A stretch of DNA of 64,000 bases from Microvirga sp. SRT01 (GCA_018139225.1 JAGSNX010000001.1:682001-746000); one strand, 5' to 3'. Counted from the stretch's first letter, positions 37,046-46,673 are shown. The notes: generated from the sequence alone by a model not told the origin. Numbers and translations are program-made.

Positions 37046-37858
37046 TCAGGCGGCCCGGACGAACGGCATAACCGCGGGGGCATCGGCACGCACGCGCTTT
37101 TCCATCATCGCGATGCGCGCCTGATCCTCGGACGCGATCCGCTGATAATGGTCGCGCTTGTTTCGGAGCCATTCCAGCTCGAACTCGACGGCATTGGCAA
37201 TGCCGGCCTCGATCGACGCCAGCGCCGCGGCTTCGCCCTCGAAGATGACCTTCCGCGTTTCGAACCGGTCGAGGCGGATCGCCTGGATCTCGCGCAGCGC
37301 CGGCACTGCGTCGGCGGACACCGATCCGCCGACCACCAGCTCCAGATCATGCTCGCAACAGGCATGCGCGACAATCAGTACGGCATCGGTGATCGAGCGA
37401 TCGTTGATCGCGGTCCGCGCCATGCCGCGGGACAGCGTGAAGTCGACGCGGCCGAACACGACGCCGGTGCCGCTCGCCTTGGCGATAGGCAGCATCGCAT
37501 CGAGGTTTTGCAGCGTCGTTTCGGTTTCGAGATTGAACAGGAAGCGCGTGTCGTCGGCATCGCCATAGACCTTCGTGCGCGCCTCGACGAACTTGCTCAA
37601 CGCATAGGGCGTCTCGACCATCGGTGCGATGATGTAGTCGATGCCGTACAGCCGCGACGCGAGCAGGTCGGACACCGCTTCGCACCCGCCGATCTTCAGC
37701 GCGACGTCGACATCGGCACGGCGGGCCAGTTCCAGCAGGCGCAGCAATTCGTCGGGACGCGTCCCCTCCGCCTCGAACTCCGCCTTCACGGCGACGACAC
37801 CATACTGGTCACGACCGCGCTTCAGGCAATCGAGCATCTTGCGTTCAGACTGGTTCAT
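37046..37858 (-). CDS. HpcH/HpaI-type aldolase (TIM barrel), first gene of the sugar operon
   Basis: 270 residues. Seen: GVVAVKAEFEAEGTRPDEL, VDVALKIGGCEA, YIIAPMVETPYALSKFVEA (matches the GIIxPMVE metal/substrate region of HpaI aldolases), RFLFNLETETTLQNLD, TGVVFGRVDFTLSRGM and LVVGGSVSADAVPAL. Such enzymes do metal-dependent aldol additions of pyruvate-like donors; a lyase or dehydratase variant is possible. GGGGAACG 6-8 nt before the ATG at 37858 supports the start. It heads the 11-gene operon; the promoter is expected in 37859-38052. Confidence 0.78.
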   Translation of the reverse strand: MNQSERKMLDCLKRGRDQYGVVAVKAEFEAEGTRPDELLRLLELARRADVDVALKIGGCEAVSDLLASRLYGIDYIIAPMVETPYALSKFVEARTKVYGDADDTRFLFNLETETTLQNLDAMLPIAKASGTGVVFGRVDFTLSRGMARTAINDRSITDAVLIVAHACCEHDLELVVGGSVSADAVPALREIQAIRLDRFETRKVIFEGEAAALASIEAGIANAVEFELEWLRNKRDHYQRIASEDQARIAMMEKRVRADAPAVMPFVRAA

Positions 37859-38052
37859 CGTCGTTCCCCGTTCCCGGCTGCGATCCATCGCCGAACCCCC
37901 GCTCTGGCGAACGCGACCGGCCAATCATGAAGTAAGTCGTAAGCTCCGAGTCGCTACCGAATGGTTAATGCGCGTTTGCATTTGGCAGCACGGCCGAAAC
38001 CGGCGAATGATCTGCCGGATAATCATGGTTCGGGGAGGCGAAGATCACGCGC

Positions 38053-38997
38053 ATGTCGATGAAACTGGTCCTGCCCGCCCCTGCCCGCCCCCTGCTGGAG
38101 CCGCATCTGCCGGCCGGCGCGACGACCTCGTGGTTTGCCACCGTCGAAGAGGCCAAGGCTGGCATCGCGGACTCCGAAATCGCCTGGGTCGACCTGCAAC
38201 CCAGCCACCTCGTCGCCGAAGTGCTCGCGGCAGGCGGTCCGTCGCTGCGCTGGGTGTCGACGATCTATGCCGGGCTCGACGCATTTCCGCTGCCGATGCT
38301 GCGCGAGCGCGGCGTGACGGTGACGAACGGCAGCGGCATCAACGCGGTCACCGTCGCGGAATATGCCGTGATGATGGTGCTCGCCGCGGCGAAACGCTTC
38401 GATACGGTCGTCCGGCTGTACGACGCGCGCGAATGGCCCTGGGACGCGCCCGGCAAGCTGGAACTGGACGGCAGCCGGGCGCTGGTCGTCGGCTATGGCA
38501 CGATCGGGCGGCTGATCGGCACGCGGCTGGCGGCGTTCGGGGTGGAGGTGACGGGGGTCACCCGCTCGGGTCGCGACGGCACGCTGGCCGCCGACGCGTG
38601 GAAGCCGCGGGTCGGCGAATACGACTGGATCGTCCTCGCCGCGCCGTCCACCGGATCGACGCGCGCCCTGATCGGCGAGGCGGAGTTGGCGGCGATGAAG
38701 CCGGGTGCGTGGATCGTGAATATCGCGCGCGGCGACATGATCGATCAGGATGCATTGATCGCTGCCTTGACCGGGGGATCGATCGCCGGCGCGATGCTCG
38801 ACCCGACCGACCCGGAACCGCTGCCCAAGGATCATCCGCTCTGGTCCACGCCCAATACGCTGGTGACGATGCACCTGTCCGGGCGCAGCCAGACGACGAT
38901 GTTCCAGCGCGGCGCGGCGCTGTTCTGCGACAATCTGCGCGCCTATCTGGCCGGCGGGCCGATGCGCAACGTCGTCGATCTCGACGCAGGCTATTGA
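38053..38997 (+). CDS. D-isomer-specific 2-hydroxyacid dehydrogenase
   Basis: 314 residues. Seen: the NAD-binding Rossmann motif VVGYGTIGRLIGTRLAAFGV, the catalytic Arg region IVNIARGDMIDQDALIAAL, the Glu in DPTDPEPLPKDHPLW, and the late His in LVTMHLSGRSQTT. Reduces 2-keto acids or oxidises D-2-hydroxy acids. Divergent from the sugar operon with a 194-nt spacer, so it may be co-regulated with it but that is not shown. ATG at 38053 or, two codons later, 38059. Confidence 0.88.
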   Translation: MSMKLVLPAPARPLLEPHLPAGATTSWFATVEEAKAGIADSEIAWVDLQPSHLVAEVLAAGGPSLRWVSTIYAGLDAFPLPMLRERGVTVTNGSGINAVTVAEYAVMMVLAAAKRFDTVVRLYDAREWPWDAPGKLELDGSRALVVGYGTIGRLIGTRLAAFGVEVTGVTRSGRDGTLAADAWKPRVGEYDWIVLAAPSTGSTRALIGEAELAAMKPGAWIVNIARGDMIDQDALIAALTGGSIAGAMLDPTDPEPLPKDHPLWSTPNTLVTMHLSGRSQTTMFQRGAALFCDNLRAYLAGGPMRNVVDLDAGY

Positions 38998-39031
38998 GGA
39001 AACGGAAGCTATTTCCGGGCGTTTGGCGATC

Positions 39032-39235
39032 ATGGACAGGATATCGGGGATGATCGCGCAACCGCTCGTCGTGGAGCACGACACGGATATGGCCGGCATG
39101 GTCGCCGGCGACATCACGGTGCGGTCGGGCAGATTGTTACGGCTCGGCGGCATGGTTCGCGGCGATATCATCCTGGAGCCAGGCGCGCGGCTGGAGATGT
39201 CGGGCATCGTGTCGGGCCGCGTCATCCGCCGCTGA
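39032..39235 (+). CDS. Mini-bactofilin-like polymer-forming protein (67 aa)
   Basis: A short protein made almost wholly of beta-helix-like turns: VVEHDTDMAGMVAGDITV, RSGRLLRLGGMVRGDIILE and PGARLEMSGIVSGRVIRR, three rungs of about 17 residues with the G-x-V/I-x-G-D/R-I pattern of bactofilin (DUF583) domains. Full bactofilins are 100 residues or more, so this is either a minimal form or a different solenoid. Start ATG at 39032; TTG at 39023 is in frame. It sits alone between a dehydrogenase and DAHP synthase. Confidence 0.6.
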   Translation: MDRISGMIAQPLVVEHDTDMAGMVAGDITVRSGRLLRLGGMVRGDIILEPGARLEMSGIVSGRVIRR

Positions 39236-39361
39236 GCTTCGGTTAACTATCGCGCGGCCAAGCCACGCTTTCGGGCGGCTGCGGAAAGGGTCCAAACGAT
39301 TTGCGCAGGCGGCACCGATGGCGCATGGGCGAGTGACATCGTCATCGTGCAAGGACTCGTT

Positions 39362-40735
39362 ATGGCCGCCAACTGGGCCCCCGAAAGCTGGAACGCCGCC
39401 GACGCGCGCCAGATGCCCGACTATCCGGATGCCGCCGCGCTGAAGTCCGCCACCGACACGCTCGCCACCTATCCACCACTCGTCTTTGCCGGCGAAGCGC
39501 GCAGTCTGACCGCCGAGCTGGCGGAGGTTTCGGCCGGGCGCGGCTTCCTGCTTCAGGGCGGCGATTGTGCGGAGAGCTTCGCCGAGCATAGCGCGAACAA
39601 CATCCGCGATACGTTCCGCGTCATCCTGCAGATGGCGGTCGTGCTGACCTGGGCTTCGAAGCTGCCGGTCGTGAAGGTCGGCCGCATGGCGGGCCAGTTC
39701 GCCAAGCCCCGCTCGACCGCGACCGAGACGATCGACGGCGTCGAACTGCCCAGCTACCGCGGCGACAACATCAACGACATTGCTTTCACGCCCGAAGCGC
39801 GCATCCCCGACCCGCAGCGCCTGATCCGCGCTTATGCGCAGGGCGCGGCGACGCTGAACCTGCTGCGCGCCTTCGCGCAGGGCGGCTACGCGAACCTGCA
39901 TCAGGTGCATCGCTGGACGCACGATTTCATGGGCCGCAGCCCGTGGGCCAAGAAATACACCGAAACCGCCGACCGCATCGGTGAGGCGCTGGAGTTCATG
40001 GCGGCTTGCGGGATCGACCCGGAAACGGTGCCGCAACTGGCGCAGACGCATTTCTACACCAGCCACGAAGCGCTGCTGCTGCCGTTCGAGCAGGCGATGA
40101 CGCGGCAGGATTCGTTGACCGGCGACTGGTACGACACCTCCGCCCACTTCCTGTGGATCGGCGACCGCACCCGGTTCGAGGGCTCGGCGCATGTCGAGTT
40201 CCTGCGCGGCATCGGCAACCCGATCGGCATCAAGTGCGGCCCCTCGTTGGAGCCCGACGATCTGTTGCGGATGCTGGACACGCTCAACCCGGGCCGCGTG
40301 CCCGGCCGCATGACGCTCATCACCCGATACGGGTACGACAAGATCGAGGCCGGGCTGCCGCGCCTCGTCCGCGCCGTCACCCGCGAGGGACATCCGGTGG
40401 TCTGGAGCTGCGATCCGATGCACGGCAACACCGTGAAGGCGGTGACCGGCTACAAGACTCGCCCGTTCGACCGCATCCTCGCCGAAGTGCGCGGATTCTT
40501 CGCCGTCCACCGCGCCGAAGGCACCCATGCCGGCGGCATCCATGCCGAGATGACGGGCCAGAACGTCACCGAATGCACCGGCGGTGCCGTCGACGTGACC
40601 GAGCAATCGCTGGCCGACCGCTACCACACTCACTGCGACCCGCGCCTGAATGCAGGCCAGAGCCTGGAGCTGGCGTTCCTGCTGGCGGAAATGCTCAACG
40701 CGGAAATGGCGGAGCGCCGGAAGGTAGCTGCCTGA
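39362..40735 (+). CDS. Class II 3-deoxy-7-phosphoheptulonate (DAHP) synthase
   Basis: First step of the shikimate pathway: PEP plus erythrose-4-phosphate to DAHP. 457 residues, the plant/actinobacterial-type class II length. Seen: [17 protein letters not shown] (metal Cys), [16 protein letters not shown], the [13 protein letters not shown] stretch, [18 protein letters not shown] (metal His) and [14 protein letters not shown]. The ATG at 39362 is preceded by AAGGA at 6 nt; the track-like open frame five codons earlier lacks such a signal. Confidence 0.95.
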   Translation: MAANWAPESWNAADARQMPDYPDAAALKSATDTLATYPPLVFAGEARSLTAELAEVSAGRGFLLQGGDCAESFAEHSANNIRDTFRVILQMAVVLTWASKLPVVKVGRMAGQFAKPRSTATETIDGVELPSYRGDNINDIAFTPEARIPDPQRLIRAYAQGAATLNLLRAFAQGGYANLHQVHRWTHDFMGRSPWAKKYTETADRIGEALEFMAACGIDPETVPQLAQTHFYTSHEALLLPFEQAMTRQDSLTGDWYDTSAHFLWIGDRTRFEGSAHVEFLRGIGNPIGIKCGPSLEPDDLLRMLDTLNPGRVPGRMTLITRYGYDKIEAGLPRLVRAVTREGHPVVWSCDPMHGNTVKAVTGYKTRPFDRILAEVRGFFAVHRAEGTHAGGIHAEMTGQNVTECTGGAVDVTEQSLADRYHTHCDPRLNAGQSLELAFLLAEMLNAEMAERRKVAA

Positions 40736-40844
40736 GCTGATGGGGGCGGCGCCGGCGAGCGGGGTACCTGGGAAATGCGTGGGACCCGCGTGATCGCGCT
40801 TGACGTCCGCCGTCCCCTTCCATAAACGCGCCGCTCCACCGGAC

Positions 40845-40919
40845 GGCCCCTTCGTCTAGCGGTTAGGACGTCGCCCTCTCACGGCGAAAACACGAGTTCG
40901 ATTCTCGTAGGGGTCACCA
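40845..40919 (+). tRNA. tRNA-Glu (anticodon CUC)
   Basis: A complete cloverleaf can be drawn: acceptor GGCCCCT with AGGGGTC (one G-U pair), D arm TCTAGCGGTTAGGA, anticodon stem TCGCC/GGCGA around loop CTCTCAC (anticodon CTC), and T arm ACGAG TTCGATT CTCGT, followed by discriminator A and an encoded CCA. 75 nt. No integrase or duplicated 3' end lies next to it. Confidence 0.95.
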
Positions 40920-40982
40920 GCGGCGGCTTTCCGCGCGCTCCGGCCTGTTCAAAACACGCGGCAATGCGCCGGCTTGCCGATC

Positions 40983-41108
40983 CTATTTCGACAGAAACAG
41001 GATCAGGCCGATGATCGCCACCCAAAAGCCCGCGCCGAGCAGCAATGCGCCGCCCAACCCGAAATATAACGGATAGCCGCGCTCCTTCGGCGGCGGATCG
41101 GTGTTCAC
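40983..41108 (-). CDS. Small single-helix membrane protein (41 aa)
   Basis: A 41-residue frame: a hydrophilic N-terminus MNTDPPPKERGYPLYFG, one strongly hydrophobic helix (LGGALLLGAGFWVAIIGL and on), and a short SK tail. GTG start at 41108 with GGAGGAGAGGG in the 4-14 nt before it, an unusually good ribosome site for so short a frame. Function unknown; proteins of this build are common small inner-membrane peptides. Lies on the opposite strand just after tRNA-Glu. Confidence 0.68.
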   Translation of the reverse strand: MNTDPPPKERGYPLYFGLGGALLLGAGFWVAIIGLILFLSK

Positions 41109-41275
41109 TGCCCTCTCCTCCCCCGGCGCGGCGCTTGGGCGATCCTAGTCTCGCCGCGCAACATGTGTAAACAATCCGTTACTAACCAAATTGTCCCATA
41201 GCGGGCTGCCGGAAAGAGCGTATCGGACACTGTGGTTGCGTCGCCTACCGCGTCGCCGCGATAGGATCATGCAGA

Positions 41276-42523
41276 ATGTCGCGCTTTCTCAAATATCCCG
41301 ATCTCGACGCCGCACGCGCGCTCGATGCCGTCGACCCGCTGGCATCGATGCGCGCTCGGTTCGCGCTGCCCGAGGGCGTGACCTATCTCGACGGCAATTC
41401 GCTCGGTGCGCTGCCGCGAACCACGGCTGCGCGGCTGAAGGAGGTCGTGGAGCGTGAATGGGGCCGCGACCTGATCGGCAGCTGGAACAGCGCCGACTGG
41501 ATCGGCGCGGCGCGGCGGGTCGGCGGCCGGATTGCACCGCTGATCGGGGCGGAGGCGAACGAAGTTCTGGTGACCGATTCGACCTCGGTCAACCTCTACA
41601 AGCTGCTGGTCGCGGCGGTGAAGGCGTCGCCCGGACGGACCACGATCCTGTCGGAGCCCGGTAATTTTCCGACCGACCTGTATGTCGCCGACGGCGCGGC
41701 GTGGAGCGTCGGGGCGCAGGTGCGGACGCTGCCGGTCGAGGATATCGTCGCGGCGATCGACGACGATGTCGCGGTCGTGATGCTGACCCACGTCCACTAC
41801 AAGACCAGCGCGATGCTCGACATGGCCGGGATCACCGCCGCCGCACAGGCGAAGGGCGCGCTGGTGCTGTGGGACCTGAGCCACAGCGTCGGTGCGGTGC
41901 CGATCGACCTGAACGGCTGCAACGCCGATCTCGCGGTGGGGTGCGGATACAAGTATCTGAACGGTGGACCAGGCGCCCCGGCCTTCCTGTACGTGGCCGA
42001 ACGGCATCAGGCGCGGCTGCGATCGCCACTGTCGGGCTGGATGGGCCACGCTGCGCCTTTCGCCTTCGACGACGGCTATGCGCCGGCCACCGATATCGCC
42101 CGCTTCCTGTGCGGCACGCCGCCGATATTGGGCTTGGCCGCGCTGGAAGAAGGTGTGAAGCTGTTCGAGGAGGTCGCGTTCGACGCTCTGGTCGCGAAGT
42201 CGCGGTCGTTGTCCTCGCTGTTCGTGACCCTGATGGACGAATTGTGCGGAGAGTATGGGTTCACGCTGGCGAGCCCGCGCGATCCGGCGGCGCGTGGCAG
42301 CCACGTGTCCTACGGACATCCGGAGGCATATGCGATCTGTCAGGCATTGATCGCGCGCGCCGTGGTCGGCGACTTCCGGGCGCCCGACATACTCCGGCTC
42401 GGCTTCACACCGCTGTACACCAGCCACGAGGAGGTCTGGCGCGCGGTCGATACGCTGGCGGCAGTGATGCGCGAGCGCGCGTGGGACCGCGCGGAGTATC
42501 GCGAGCGGGCGGCGGTGACCTGA
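41276..42523 (+). CDS. kynU: Kynureninase
   Basis: PLP enzyme that cleaves kynurenine to anthranilate and alanine in tryptophan breakdown. 415 residues. Seen: YLDGNSLGALPR near the N-terminus, NFPTDLYVADG, VVMLTHVHYKTSAMLDM, LVLWDLSHSVGAVPIDL, the PLP lysine in CGYKYLNGGPGAPAF, and SGWMGHAAPFAF. The transporter gene starts 2 nt after the stop; no other kyn gene is in the window. The aminotransferase-V fold with this exact lysine motif makes the call firm. Confidence 0.93.
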   Translation: MSRFLKYPDLDAARALDAVDPLASMRARFALPEGVTYLDGNSLGALPRTTAARLKEVVEREWGRDLIGSWNSADWIGAARRVGGRIAPLIGAEANEVLVTDSTSVNLYKLLVAAVKASPGRTTILSEPGNFPTDLYVADGAAWSVGAQVRTLPVEDIVAAIDDDVAVVMLTHVHYKTSAMLDMAGITAAAQAKGALVLWDLSHSVGAVPIDLNGCNADLAVGCGYKYLNGGPGAPAFLYVAERHQARLRSPLSGWMGHAAPFAFDDGYAPATDIARFLCGTPPILGLAALEEGVKLFEEVAFDALVAKSRSLSSLFVTLMDELCGEYGFTLASPRDPAARGSHVSYGHPEAYAICQALIARAVVGDFRAPDILRLGFTPLYTSHEEVWRAVDTLAAVMRERAWDRAEYRERAAVT

Positions 42524-42525
42524 GC

Positions 42526-43800
42526 GTGGTACGCGACGTGTCGGTAGCGTCTTCAGCCGCACTGGCCGTCTGGGCCATCTGCCTGATCGCAACCGTCGGC
42601 GTCATCGTGCGCCCGTTCCGACTCCCGGAGGCGGTATGGGCGGTCGCCGGCGCGGCGGTGCTGGTCGGCACGGGGCTGATCTCCCCGACGCTCGCCCTTG
42701 CCGCAGTGATGAAGGGCGCAGACGTCTACCTGTTCCTGATCGGCATGATGCTGCTGTCGGAAACCGCCCGGCAGGCGGGGCTGTTCGACTGGGTCGCCGT
42801 GCAGGCCGTACGACACGCCAACGGTTCTTCGACGCGGCTGTTCGCTTTGGTGTTCGCGGTCGGTGTACTGGTCACGACCTTCCTGTCCAACGATGCCACT
42901 GCGGTGGTGCTGACCCCCGCCGTCTATGCGGCAGCGCGGCGGGCCAAAGCGGACCCGCTGCCGATGCTGTTCGCCTGTGCGCTCGTCGCCAACGCCGCCA
43001 GCTTCGTGCTCCCGATCTCCAACCCCGCCAATCTGGTGCTGTACGGCGGCCATATGCCCCCGCTCGGCGTATGGCTGGCATCGTTCGCGCTACCCTCGGC
43101 GCTGGCGATCTTGGCAACCTTCCTGGCATTGCGCTGGATCGAGCGGGAGCGGCTGGCGATGCCTTGTGAAAGCAACGTCGAGCCGCTTCTCCTGTCGCGC
43201 GGCGGTGCGCTCGCGCTGGCTGGCATTGTCGCGACGGCGGCGGTGCTGGTGACGGCGTCGGCGCTGGACCGGGAGTTGGGCCTGCCCACATGCCTCGCCG
43301 GGATCGTAACGACCGCGCTGGTGTGCGTCGGCAGTCGGCGGTCGCCGCTTCCGATCGCTCGCGACGTATCGTGGTCGGTGCTGCCGCTCGTCGCAGGGCT
43401 GTTCGTGCTGGTCGAGGGGCTGGATCGCACCGGCGTGGTCGCGGCGCTGGCCGGCCATCTCCGCACCTATTCCGCCGCGTCGCCCACCGAAGCAGCCGCG
43501 GTATCCGGCGCGGTTCTCGCGTTTGCATCCAACCTGACCAACAACCTGCCCGCCGGCCTGATCGCCGCCAGCACGATCGCGCAGGCGCAGCCGCCGCGGA
43601 TCGTCGTCGACGCGCTGTTGATCGGCGTCGACCTCGGTCCGAACCTGTCGATCACCGGTTCGCTCGCCACGATCCTGTGGCTCGCGGCGATCCGGCGCGA
43701 GGGGGAGGATGTCGGCTTCCTGCGCTTCCTGAAGGTCGGGTTGGTGGCGATGCCACCGGCCCTGTTCCTCGCGATCGGGGCGCGGCTGATGCTCGGTTAG
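42526..43800 (+). CDS. ArsB/NhaD-type ion transporter (arsenical pump membrane protein family)
   Basis: 424 residues with about 11 hydrophobic segments. Seen: a first half with MMLLSETARQAGLFDW and the re-entrant FLSNDATAVVLTPAVYAAA, LVANAASFVLPISNPANLV, and a second half with the repeated loop AFASNLTNNLPAGLIAAST and GVDLGPNLSITGSLATILW. These paired NDAT/NNLP loops are the ion-transporter superfamily hallmark. Whether it exports arsenite or carries another anion cannot be said; no ars regulator or reductase is nearby. GTG start at 42526, two nt after kynU; GTG 42538 is an alternative. Convergent 4-nt overlap with ugd. Confidence 0.82.
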   Translation: MVRDVSVASSAALAVWAICLIATVGVIVRPFRLPEAVWAVAGAAVLVGTGLISPTLALAAVMKGADVYLFLIGMMLLSETARQAGLFDWVAVQAVRHANGSSTRLFALVFAVGVLVTTFLSNDATAVVLTPAVYAAARRAKADPLPMLFACALVANAASFVLPISNPANLVLYGGHMPPLGVWLASFALPSALAILATFLALRWIERERLAMPCESNVEPLLLSRGGALALAGIVATAAVLVTASALDRELGLPTCLAGIVTTALVCVGSRRSPLPIARDVSWSVLPLVAGLFVLVEGLDRTGVVAALAGHLRTYSAASPTEAAAVSGAVLAFASNLTNNLPAGLIAASTIAQAQPPRIVVDALLIGVDLGPNLSITGSLATILWLAAIRREGEDVGFLRFLKVGLVAMPPALFLAIGARLMLG

Positions 43801-45098
43801 CGTCCCACTGCGTAATAGGTGAAGCCGGCCTCCTCGACCATGTCGCGCGGATAGACGTTGCGCAGGTCGACGATCACCGGCTCGGTCAGCAGCGACTTGA
43901 CGCGGCGGAGATCGAGCGCGCGGAATGCGTCCCACTCGGTCACGATCGCCAGCGCGTCCGCACCCTCCATCGTCTGGTACGCGCCCTCGCAATAGACGAC
44001 GGTGTCGAGCACCTGCTTCGCCTGCTCCATCCCCTCGGGATCATAGGCGCGCACGGTCGCACCTGCGTCCTGCAATGTCTGGATCACCGCGATTGCCGGG
44101 CTGTCGCGCATGTCGTCGGTGTTGGGCTTGAACGTCAGGCCGAGCACCGCAACCGTCTTGCCGCGCACGTCGCCGCCCATTGCCGCGATGACCTTGCGGC
44201 CCATCGCGCGCTTGCGATGGTCGTTGACCGCCGCGACCGTCTCGACGATCCGCTGCGGCGCCTCGAAATCGTCGGCGGTCTTCAGCAGCGCCAATGTATC
44301 CTTGGGGAAGCACGATCCGCCATAGCCCGGACCCGCATGCAGGAACTTGTCGCCGATCCGCTTGTCCAACCCGATGCCGCGCGCCACGTCCTGTACGTCG
44401 GCGCCGACCTTCTCGCACAGGTCGGCGATCTCGTTGATGAAGGTGATCTTGGTCGCCAGGAACGCGTTGCCGGCATATTTGGTCAGTTCCGCCGCGCGCC
44501 GGCTCATCTCCACGATTGGCGACTTGTTCAGGTACAACGGCCGATAGACCTGCCGCAGCACCGCCAGCGCGCGCGGATCGTCCGAGCCGATGACGATGCG
44601 GTCGGGCCGCTTGAAGTCGTCGATCGCCGCGCCCTCGCGCAGGAACTCCGGGTTAGAGGTGACGGCGAAATCCGCCTCCGGGTTCGCTTCGCGAATGATC
44701 CGCTCGACCTCGTCGCCGGTACCAACGGGCACGGTGGACTTGTCGACGATGACGGTGAAGCCGGTCAGCGAGCGGCCGATCTCCTCCGCCGCCGCATAGA
44801 CGTAGGACAGGTCGGCATGGCCATCGCCGCGGCGCGACGGCGTGCCGACCGCGATGAACACCGCCTCCGCATCCCGCACGCCCTCCGGCAGGTCGGTGGT
44901 GAAGCGCAGGCGCCCCGCGGCGACGTTGCGCGCGACCAGTTCCTCCAGACCCGGCTCGAAAATCGGCATCACACCCTGCAATAGCAGGTCGATCTTGCCC
45001 TGATCCTTGTCGACGCAGCAAACGTCATGGCCGAAATCGGCGAAACAGGCACCGGAGACGAGGCCCACATAGCCGGAACCGATCATCGTGATGCGCAT
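43797..45098 (-). CDS. ugd: UDP-glucose 6-dehydrogenase
   Basis: Oxidises UDP-glucose to UDP-glucuronate in two NAD-dependent steps. 433 residues. Seen: the Rossmann start MIGSGYVGLVSGACFADFGH, FEPGLEELV, FIAVGTPSRRGDGHAD, NPEFLREGAAIDDF, the catalytic Cys in YGGSCFPKDTLAL, and the UDP-binding FKPNTDDMRDSPA. Its product feeds the UDP-xylose synthase gene at 57.7 kb and the epimerase at 11.4 kb. Transcribed away from the acyltransferase at 45.3 kb. Confidence 0.95.
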   Translation of the reverse strand: MRITMIGSGYVGLVSGACFADFGHDVCCVDKDQGKIDLLLQGVMPIFEPGLEELVARNVAAGRLRFTTDLPEGVRDAEAVFIAVGTPSRRGDGHADLSYVYAAAEEIGRSLTGFTVIVDKSTVPVGTGDEVERIIREANPEADFAVTSNPEFLREGAAIDDFKRPDRIVIGSDDPRALAVLRQVYRPLYLNKSPIVEMSRRAAELTKYAGNAFLATKITFINEIADLCEKVGADVQDVARGIGLDKRIGDKFLHAGPGYGGSCFPKDTLALLKTADDFEAPQRIVETVAAVNDHRKRAMGRKVIAAMGGDVRGKTVAVLGLTFKPNTDDMRDSPAIAVIQTLQDAGATVRAYDPEGMEQAKQVLDTVVYCEGAYQTMEGADALAIVTEWDAFRALDLRRVKSLLTEPVIVDLRNVYPRDMVEEAGFTYYAVGR

Positions 45099-45323
45099 GA
45101 AAACCCCTTGTGCATTCGCGCACTACGACCCTCCGGGATGTCGCACGCGGTCGTCGTTACCGACGCGCTCCTACCCAGCGCCAGTCGCGAACGCCAGCCT
45201 GCCGAACCGCCGGCCTTCGTCGAATGACACGATGCCGACACGAATTCGGCTCGCCCCGCCGACAGCTTTGCTTCATCCTCACGGGCTAGAGCCGCCACTC
45301 CAATAATCCGTTGACGGGACCCC

Positions 45324-46547
45324 GTGCCGATTTTCGATCATCCTTTCGCCGCGCTGTTCGTCCTCGCCCCCCTCACCTTCGCCGTGGCGACGCTGGTCGG
45401 CAGCGCACTCGCCCGCGCGGGCTTTCCGTTGCAGGATGCGAGTCGGCGGATCGGGCATATCGACGGTTTGCGCGGCTATCTCGCATTGGCGGTGTTGATC
45501 CATCACTTCGTGATCTGGACCAACGTCACACGGCTGGACCGGCCCTGGGGCGCGCCGGTCGAAAACGTGCTGAACCAGCTGGGTCCCGGCGCTGTGGCGC
45601 TGTTCTTCATGACCACGGGATTCGTCTTCTACCCGCGTGTACTGACCGGCTGGCGCGGCAATCGCTGGGTGGCCGTCTATATCGGTCGCGTGTTCCGCAT
45701 CGTGCCGCTGGTGGCGGTGTCGGTTGCGATCATCGCGGCGATCGTCCACTGGCGCACCGGCGCAATGCCGGGCGTGCGCGACGTCAGGGCAGCAGCGCTG
45801 TGGATATCGAGCTGGTCGCAGCCGGCGTTGCTTGGCGACCCGCTGGCTTCGCGGCTCAACGCTCATGTGCTGTGGTCGTTGTGGTACGAGTGGTTCTTCT
45901 ACCTGCTCGTGCTCCCCGCCTGCGCCTTCGGCATGGACATCGTCCGCGGGCGATTGCCGAGCTGGATCGTGCCGGCGGCGCTGCTGGTCGTGACATTGGC
46001 GGCCCGGGCATTTCACCTGCCCCGCAACGTGCAAGTCTATGTACCCCTGTTCGCGGTCGGCATGCTCGCGTTCGAGGTAAGCCGGCACGAGCGATTCGCC
46101 GCCCGGCTTCGCGGTGCTGGTGCGGCGGTTCTGTCCGTCGCCGTCCTCGCCGCCGCCATGCTGCTGTTCCACGAACCGTTCGGCATCGTGCCGATGGCCG
46201 GTTTCGCGCTGTTCTTCACGGCGGTGGCATGCGGCAATCCAATCGGCGGCATGCTCGCGACCCGCGGCGCGCTGGTCCTCGGCGAGTGCTCCTACGGGCT
46301 GTATCTCCTGCACGGGATCGTGCTGGCGCTGACCTTTGTCGAGGGGCGCGGCGCGATCGATGCGCTGCCGGTCGCATGGCTCGGCATACTGCTGCCGCTG
46401 CTCGCCATCGTCGCGGTGCTCGTGACGGCCACGACGTATCTTGCGATCGAGCGCCCCGGCATCCGCGCGGGCAAGCGGCTGGCGGGCTGGTGGACGGGTC
46501 GCCGCCGCCCCGCCGTCAGCGCTCCGGAACTGGAAGTCGCGCCCTGA
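45324..46547 (+). CDS. Acyltransferase-3 family membrane protein
   Basis: 407 residues, about ten membrane helices. Seen: the family start IGHIDGLRGYLALAVLIHHF with the catalytic-type His and Arg, GPGAVALFFMTTGFVFYPRV, SLWYEWFFYLLV, and GECSYGLYLLHGIVLAL near the end. Such proteins O-acylate (often acetylate) exported glycans. GTG start at 45324. An extra 30-residue N-terminal helix precedes the DGLRG motif. A second member of the family lies at 56.1 kb. Confidence 0.88.
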   Translation: MPIFDHPFAALFVLAPLTFAVATLVGSALARAGFPLQDASRRIGHIDGLRGYLALAVLIHHFVIWTNVTRLDRPWGAPVENVLNQLGPGAVALFFMTTGFVFYPRVLTGWRGNRWVAVYIGRVFRIVPLVAVSVAIIAAIVHWRTGAMPGVRDVRAAALWISSWSQPALLGDPLASRLNAHVLWSLWYEWFFYLLVLPACAFGMDIVRGRLPSWIVPAALLVVTLAARAFHLPRNVQVYVPLFAVGMLAFEVSRHERFAARLRGAGAAVLSVAVLAAAMLLFHEPFGIVPMAGFALFFTAVACGNPIGGMLATRGALVLGECSYGLYLLHGIVLALTFVEGRGAIDALPVAWLGILLPLLAIVAVLVTATTYLAIERPGIRAGKRLAGWWTGRRRPAVSAPELEVAP

Positions 46548-46673
46548 TACGAGCTTATCGCCGTCGTAACGAACGACTGCTAGCGGCAGTCGTTCGGTTG
46601 ACAGGGTTTCGCTGCACCGCGCAATAGGCGTGGGAGCTGGCAGGTATGCCGTGTCGCGTGAGGGAGCAAACGC

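Noticed and set aside
40845..40919. tRNA-Glu as an integration site of a mobile element
   Set aside because: There is no integrase, no duplicated tRNA 3' end and no composition change next to it.
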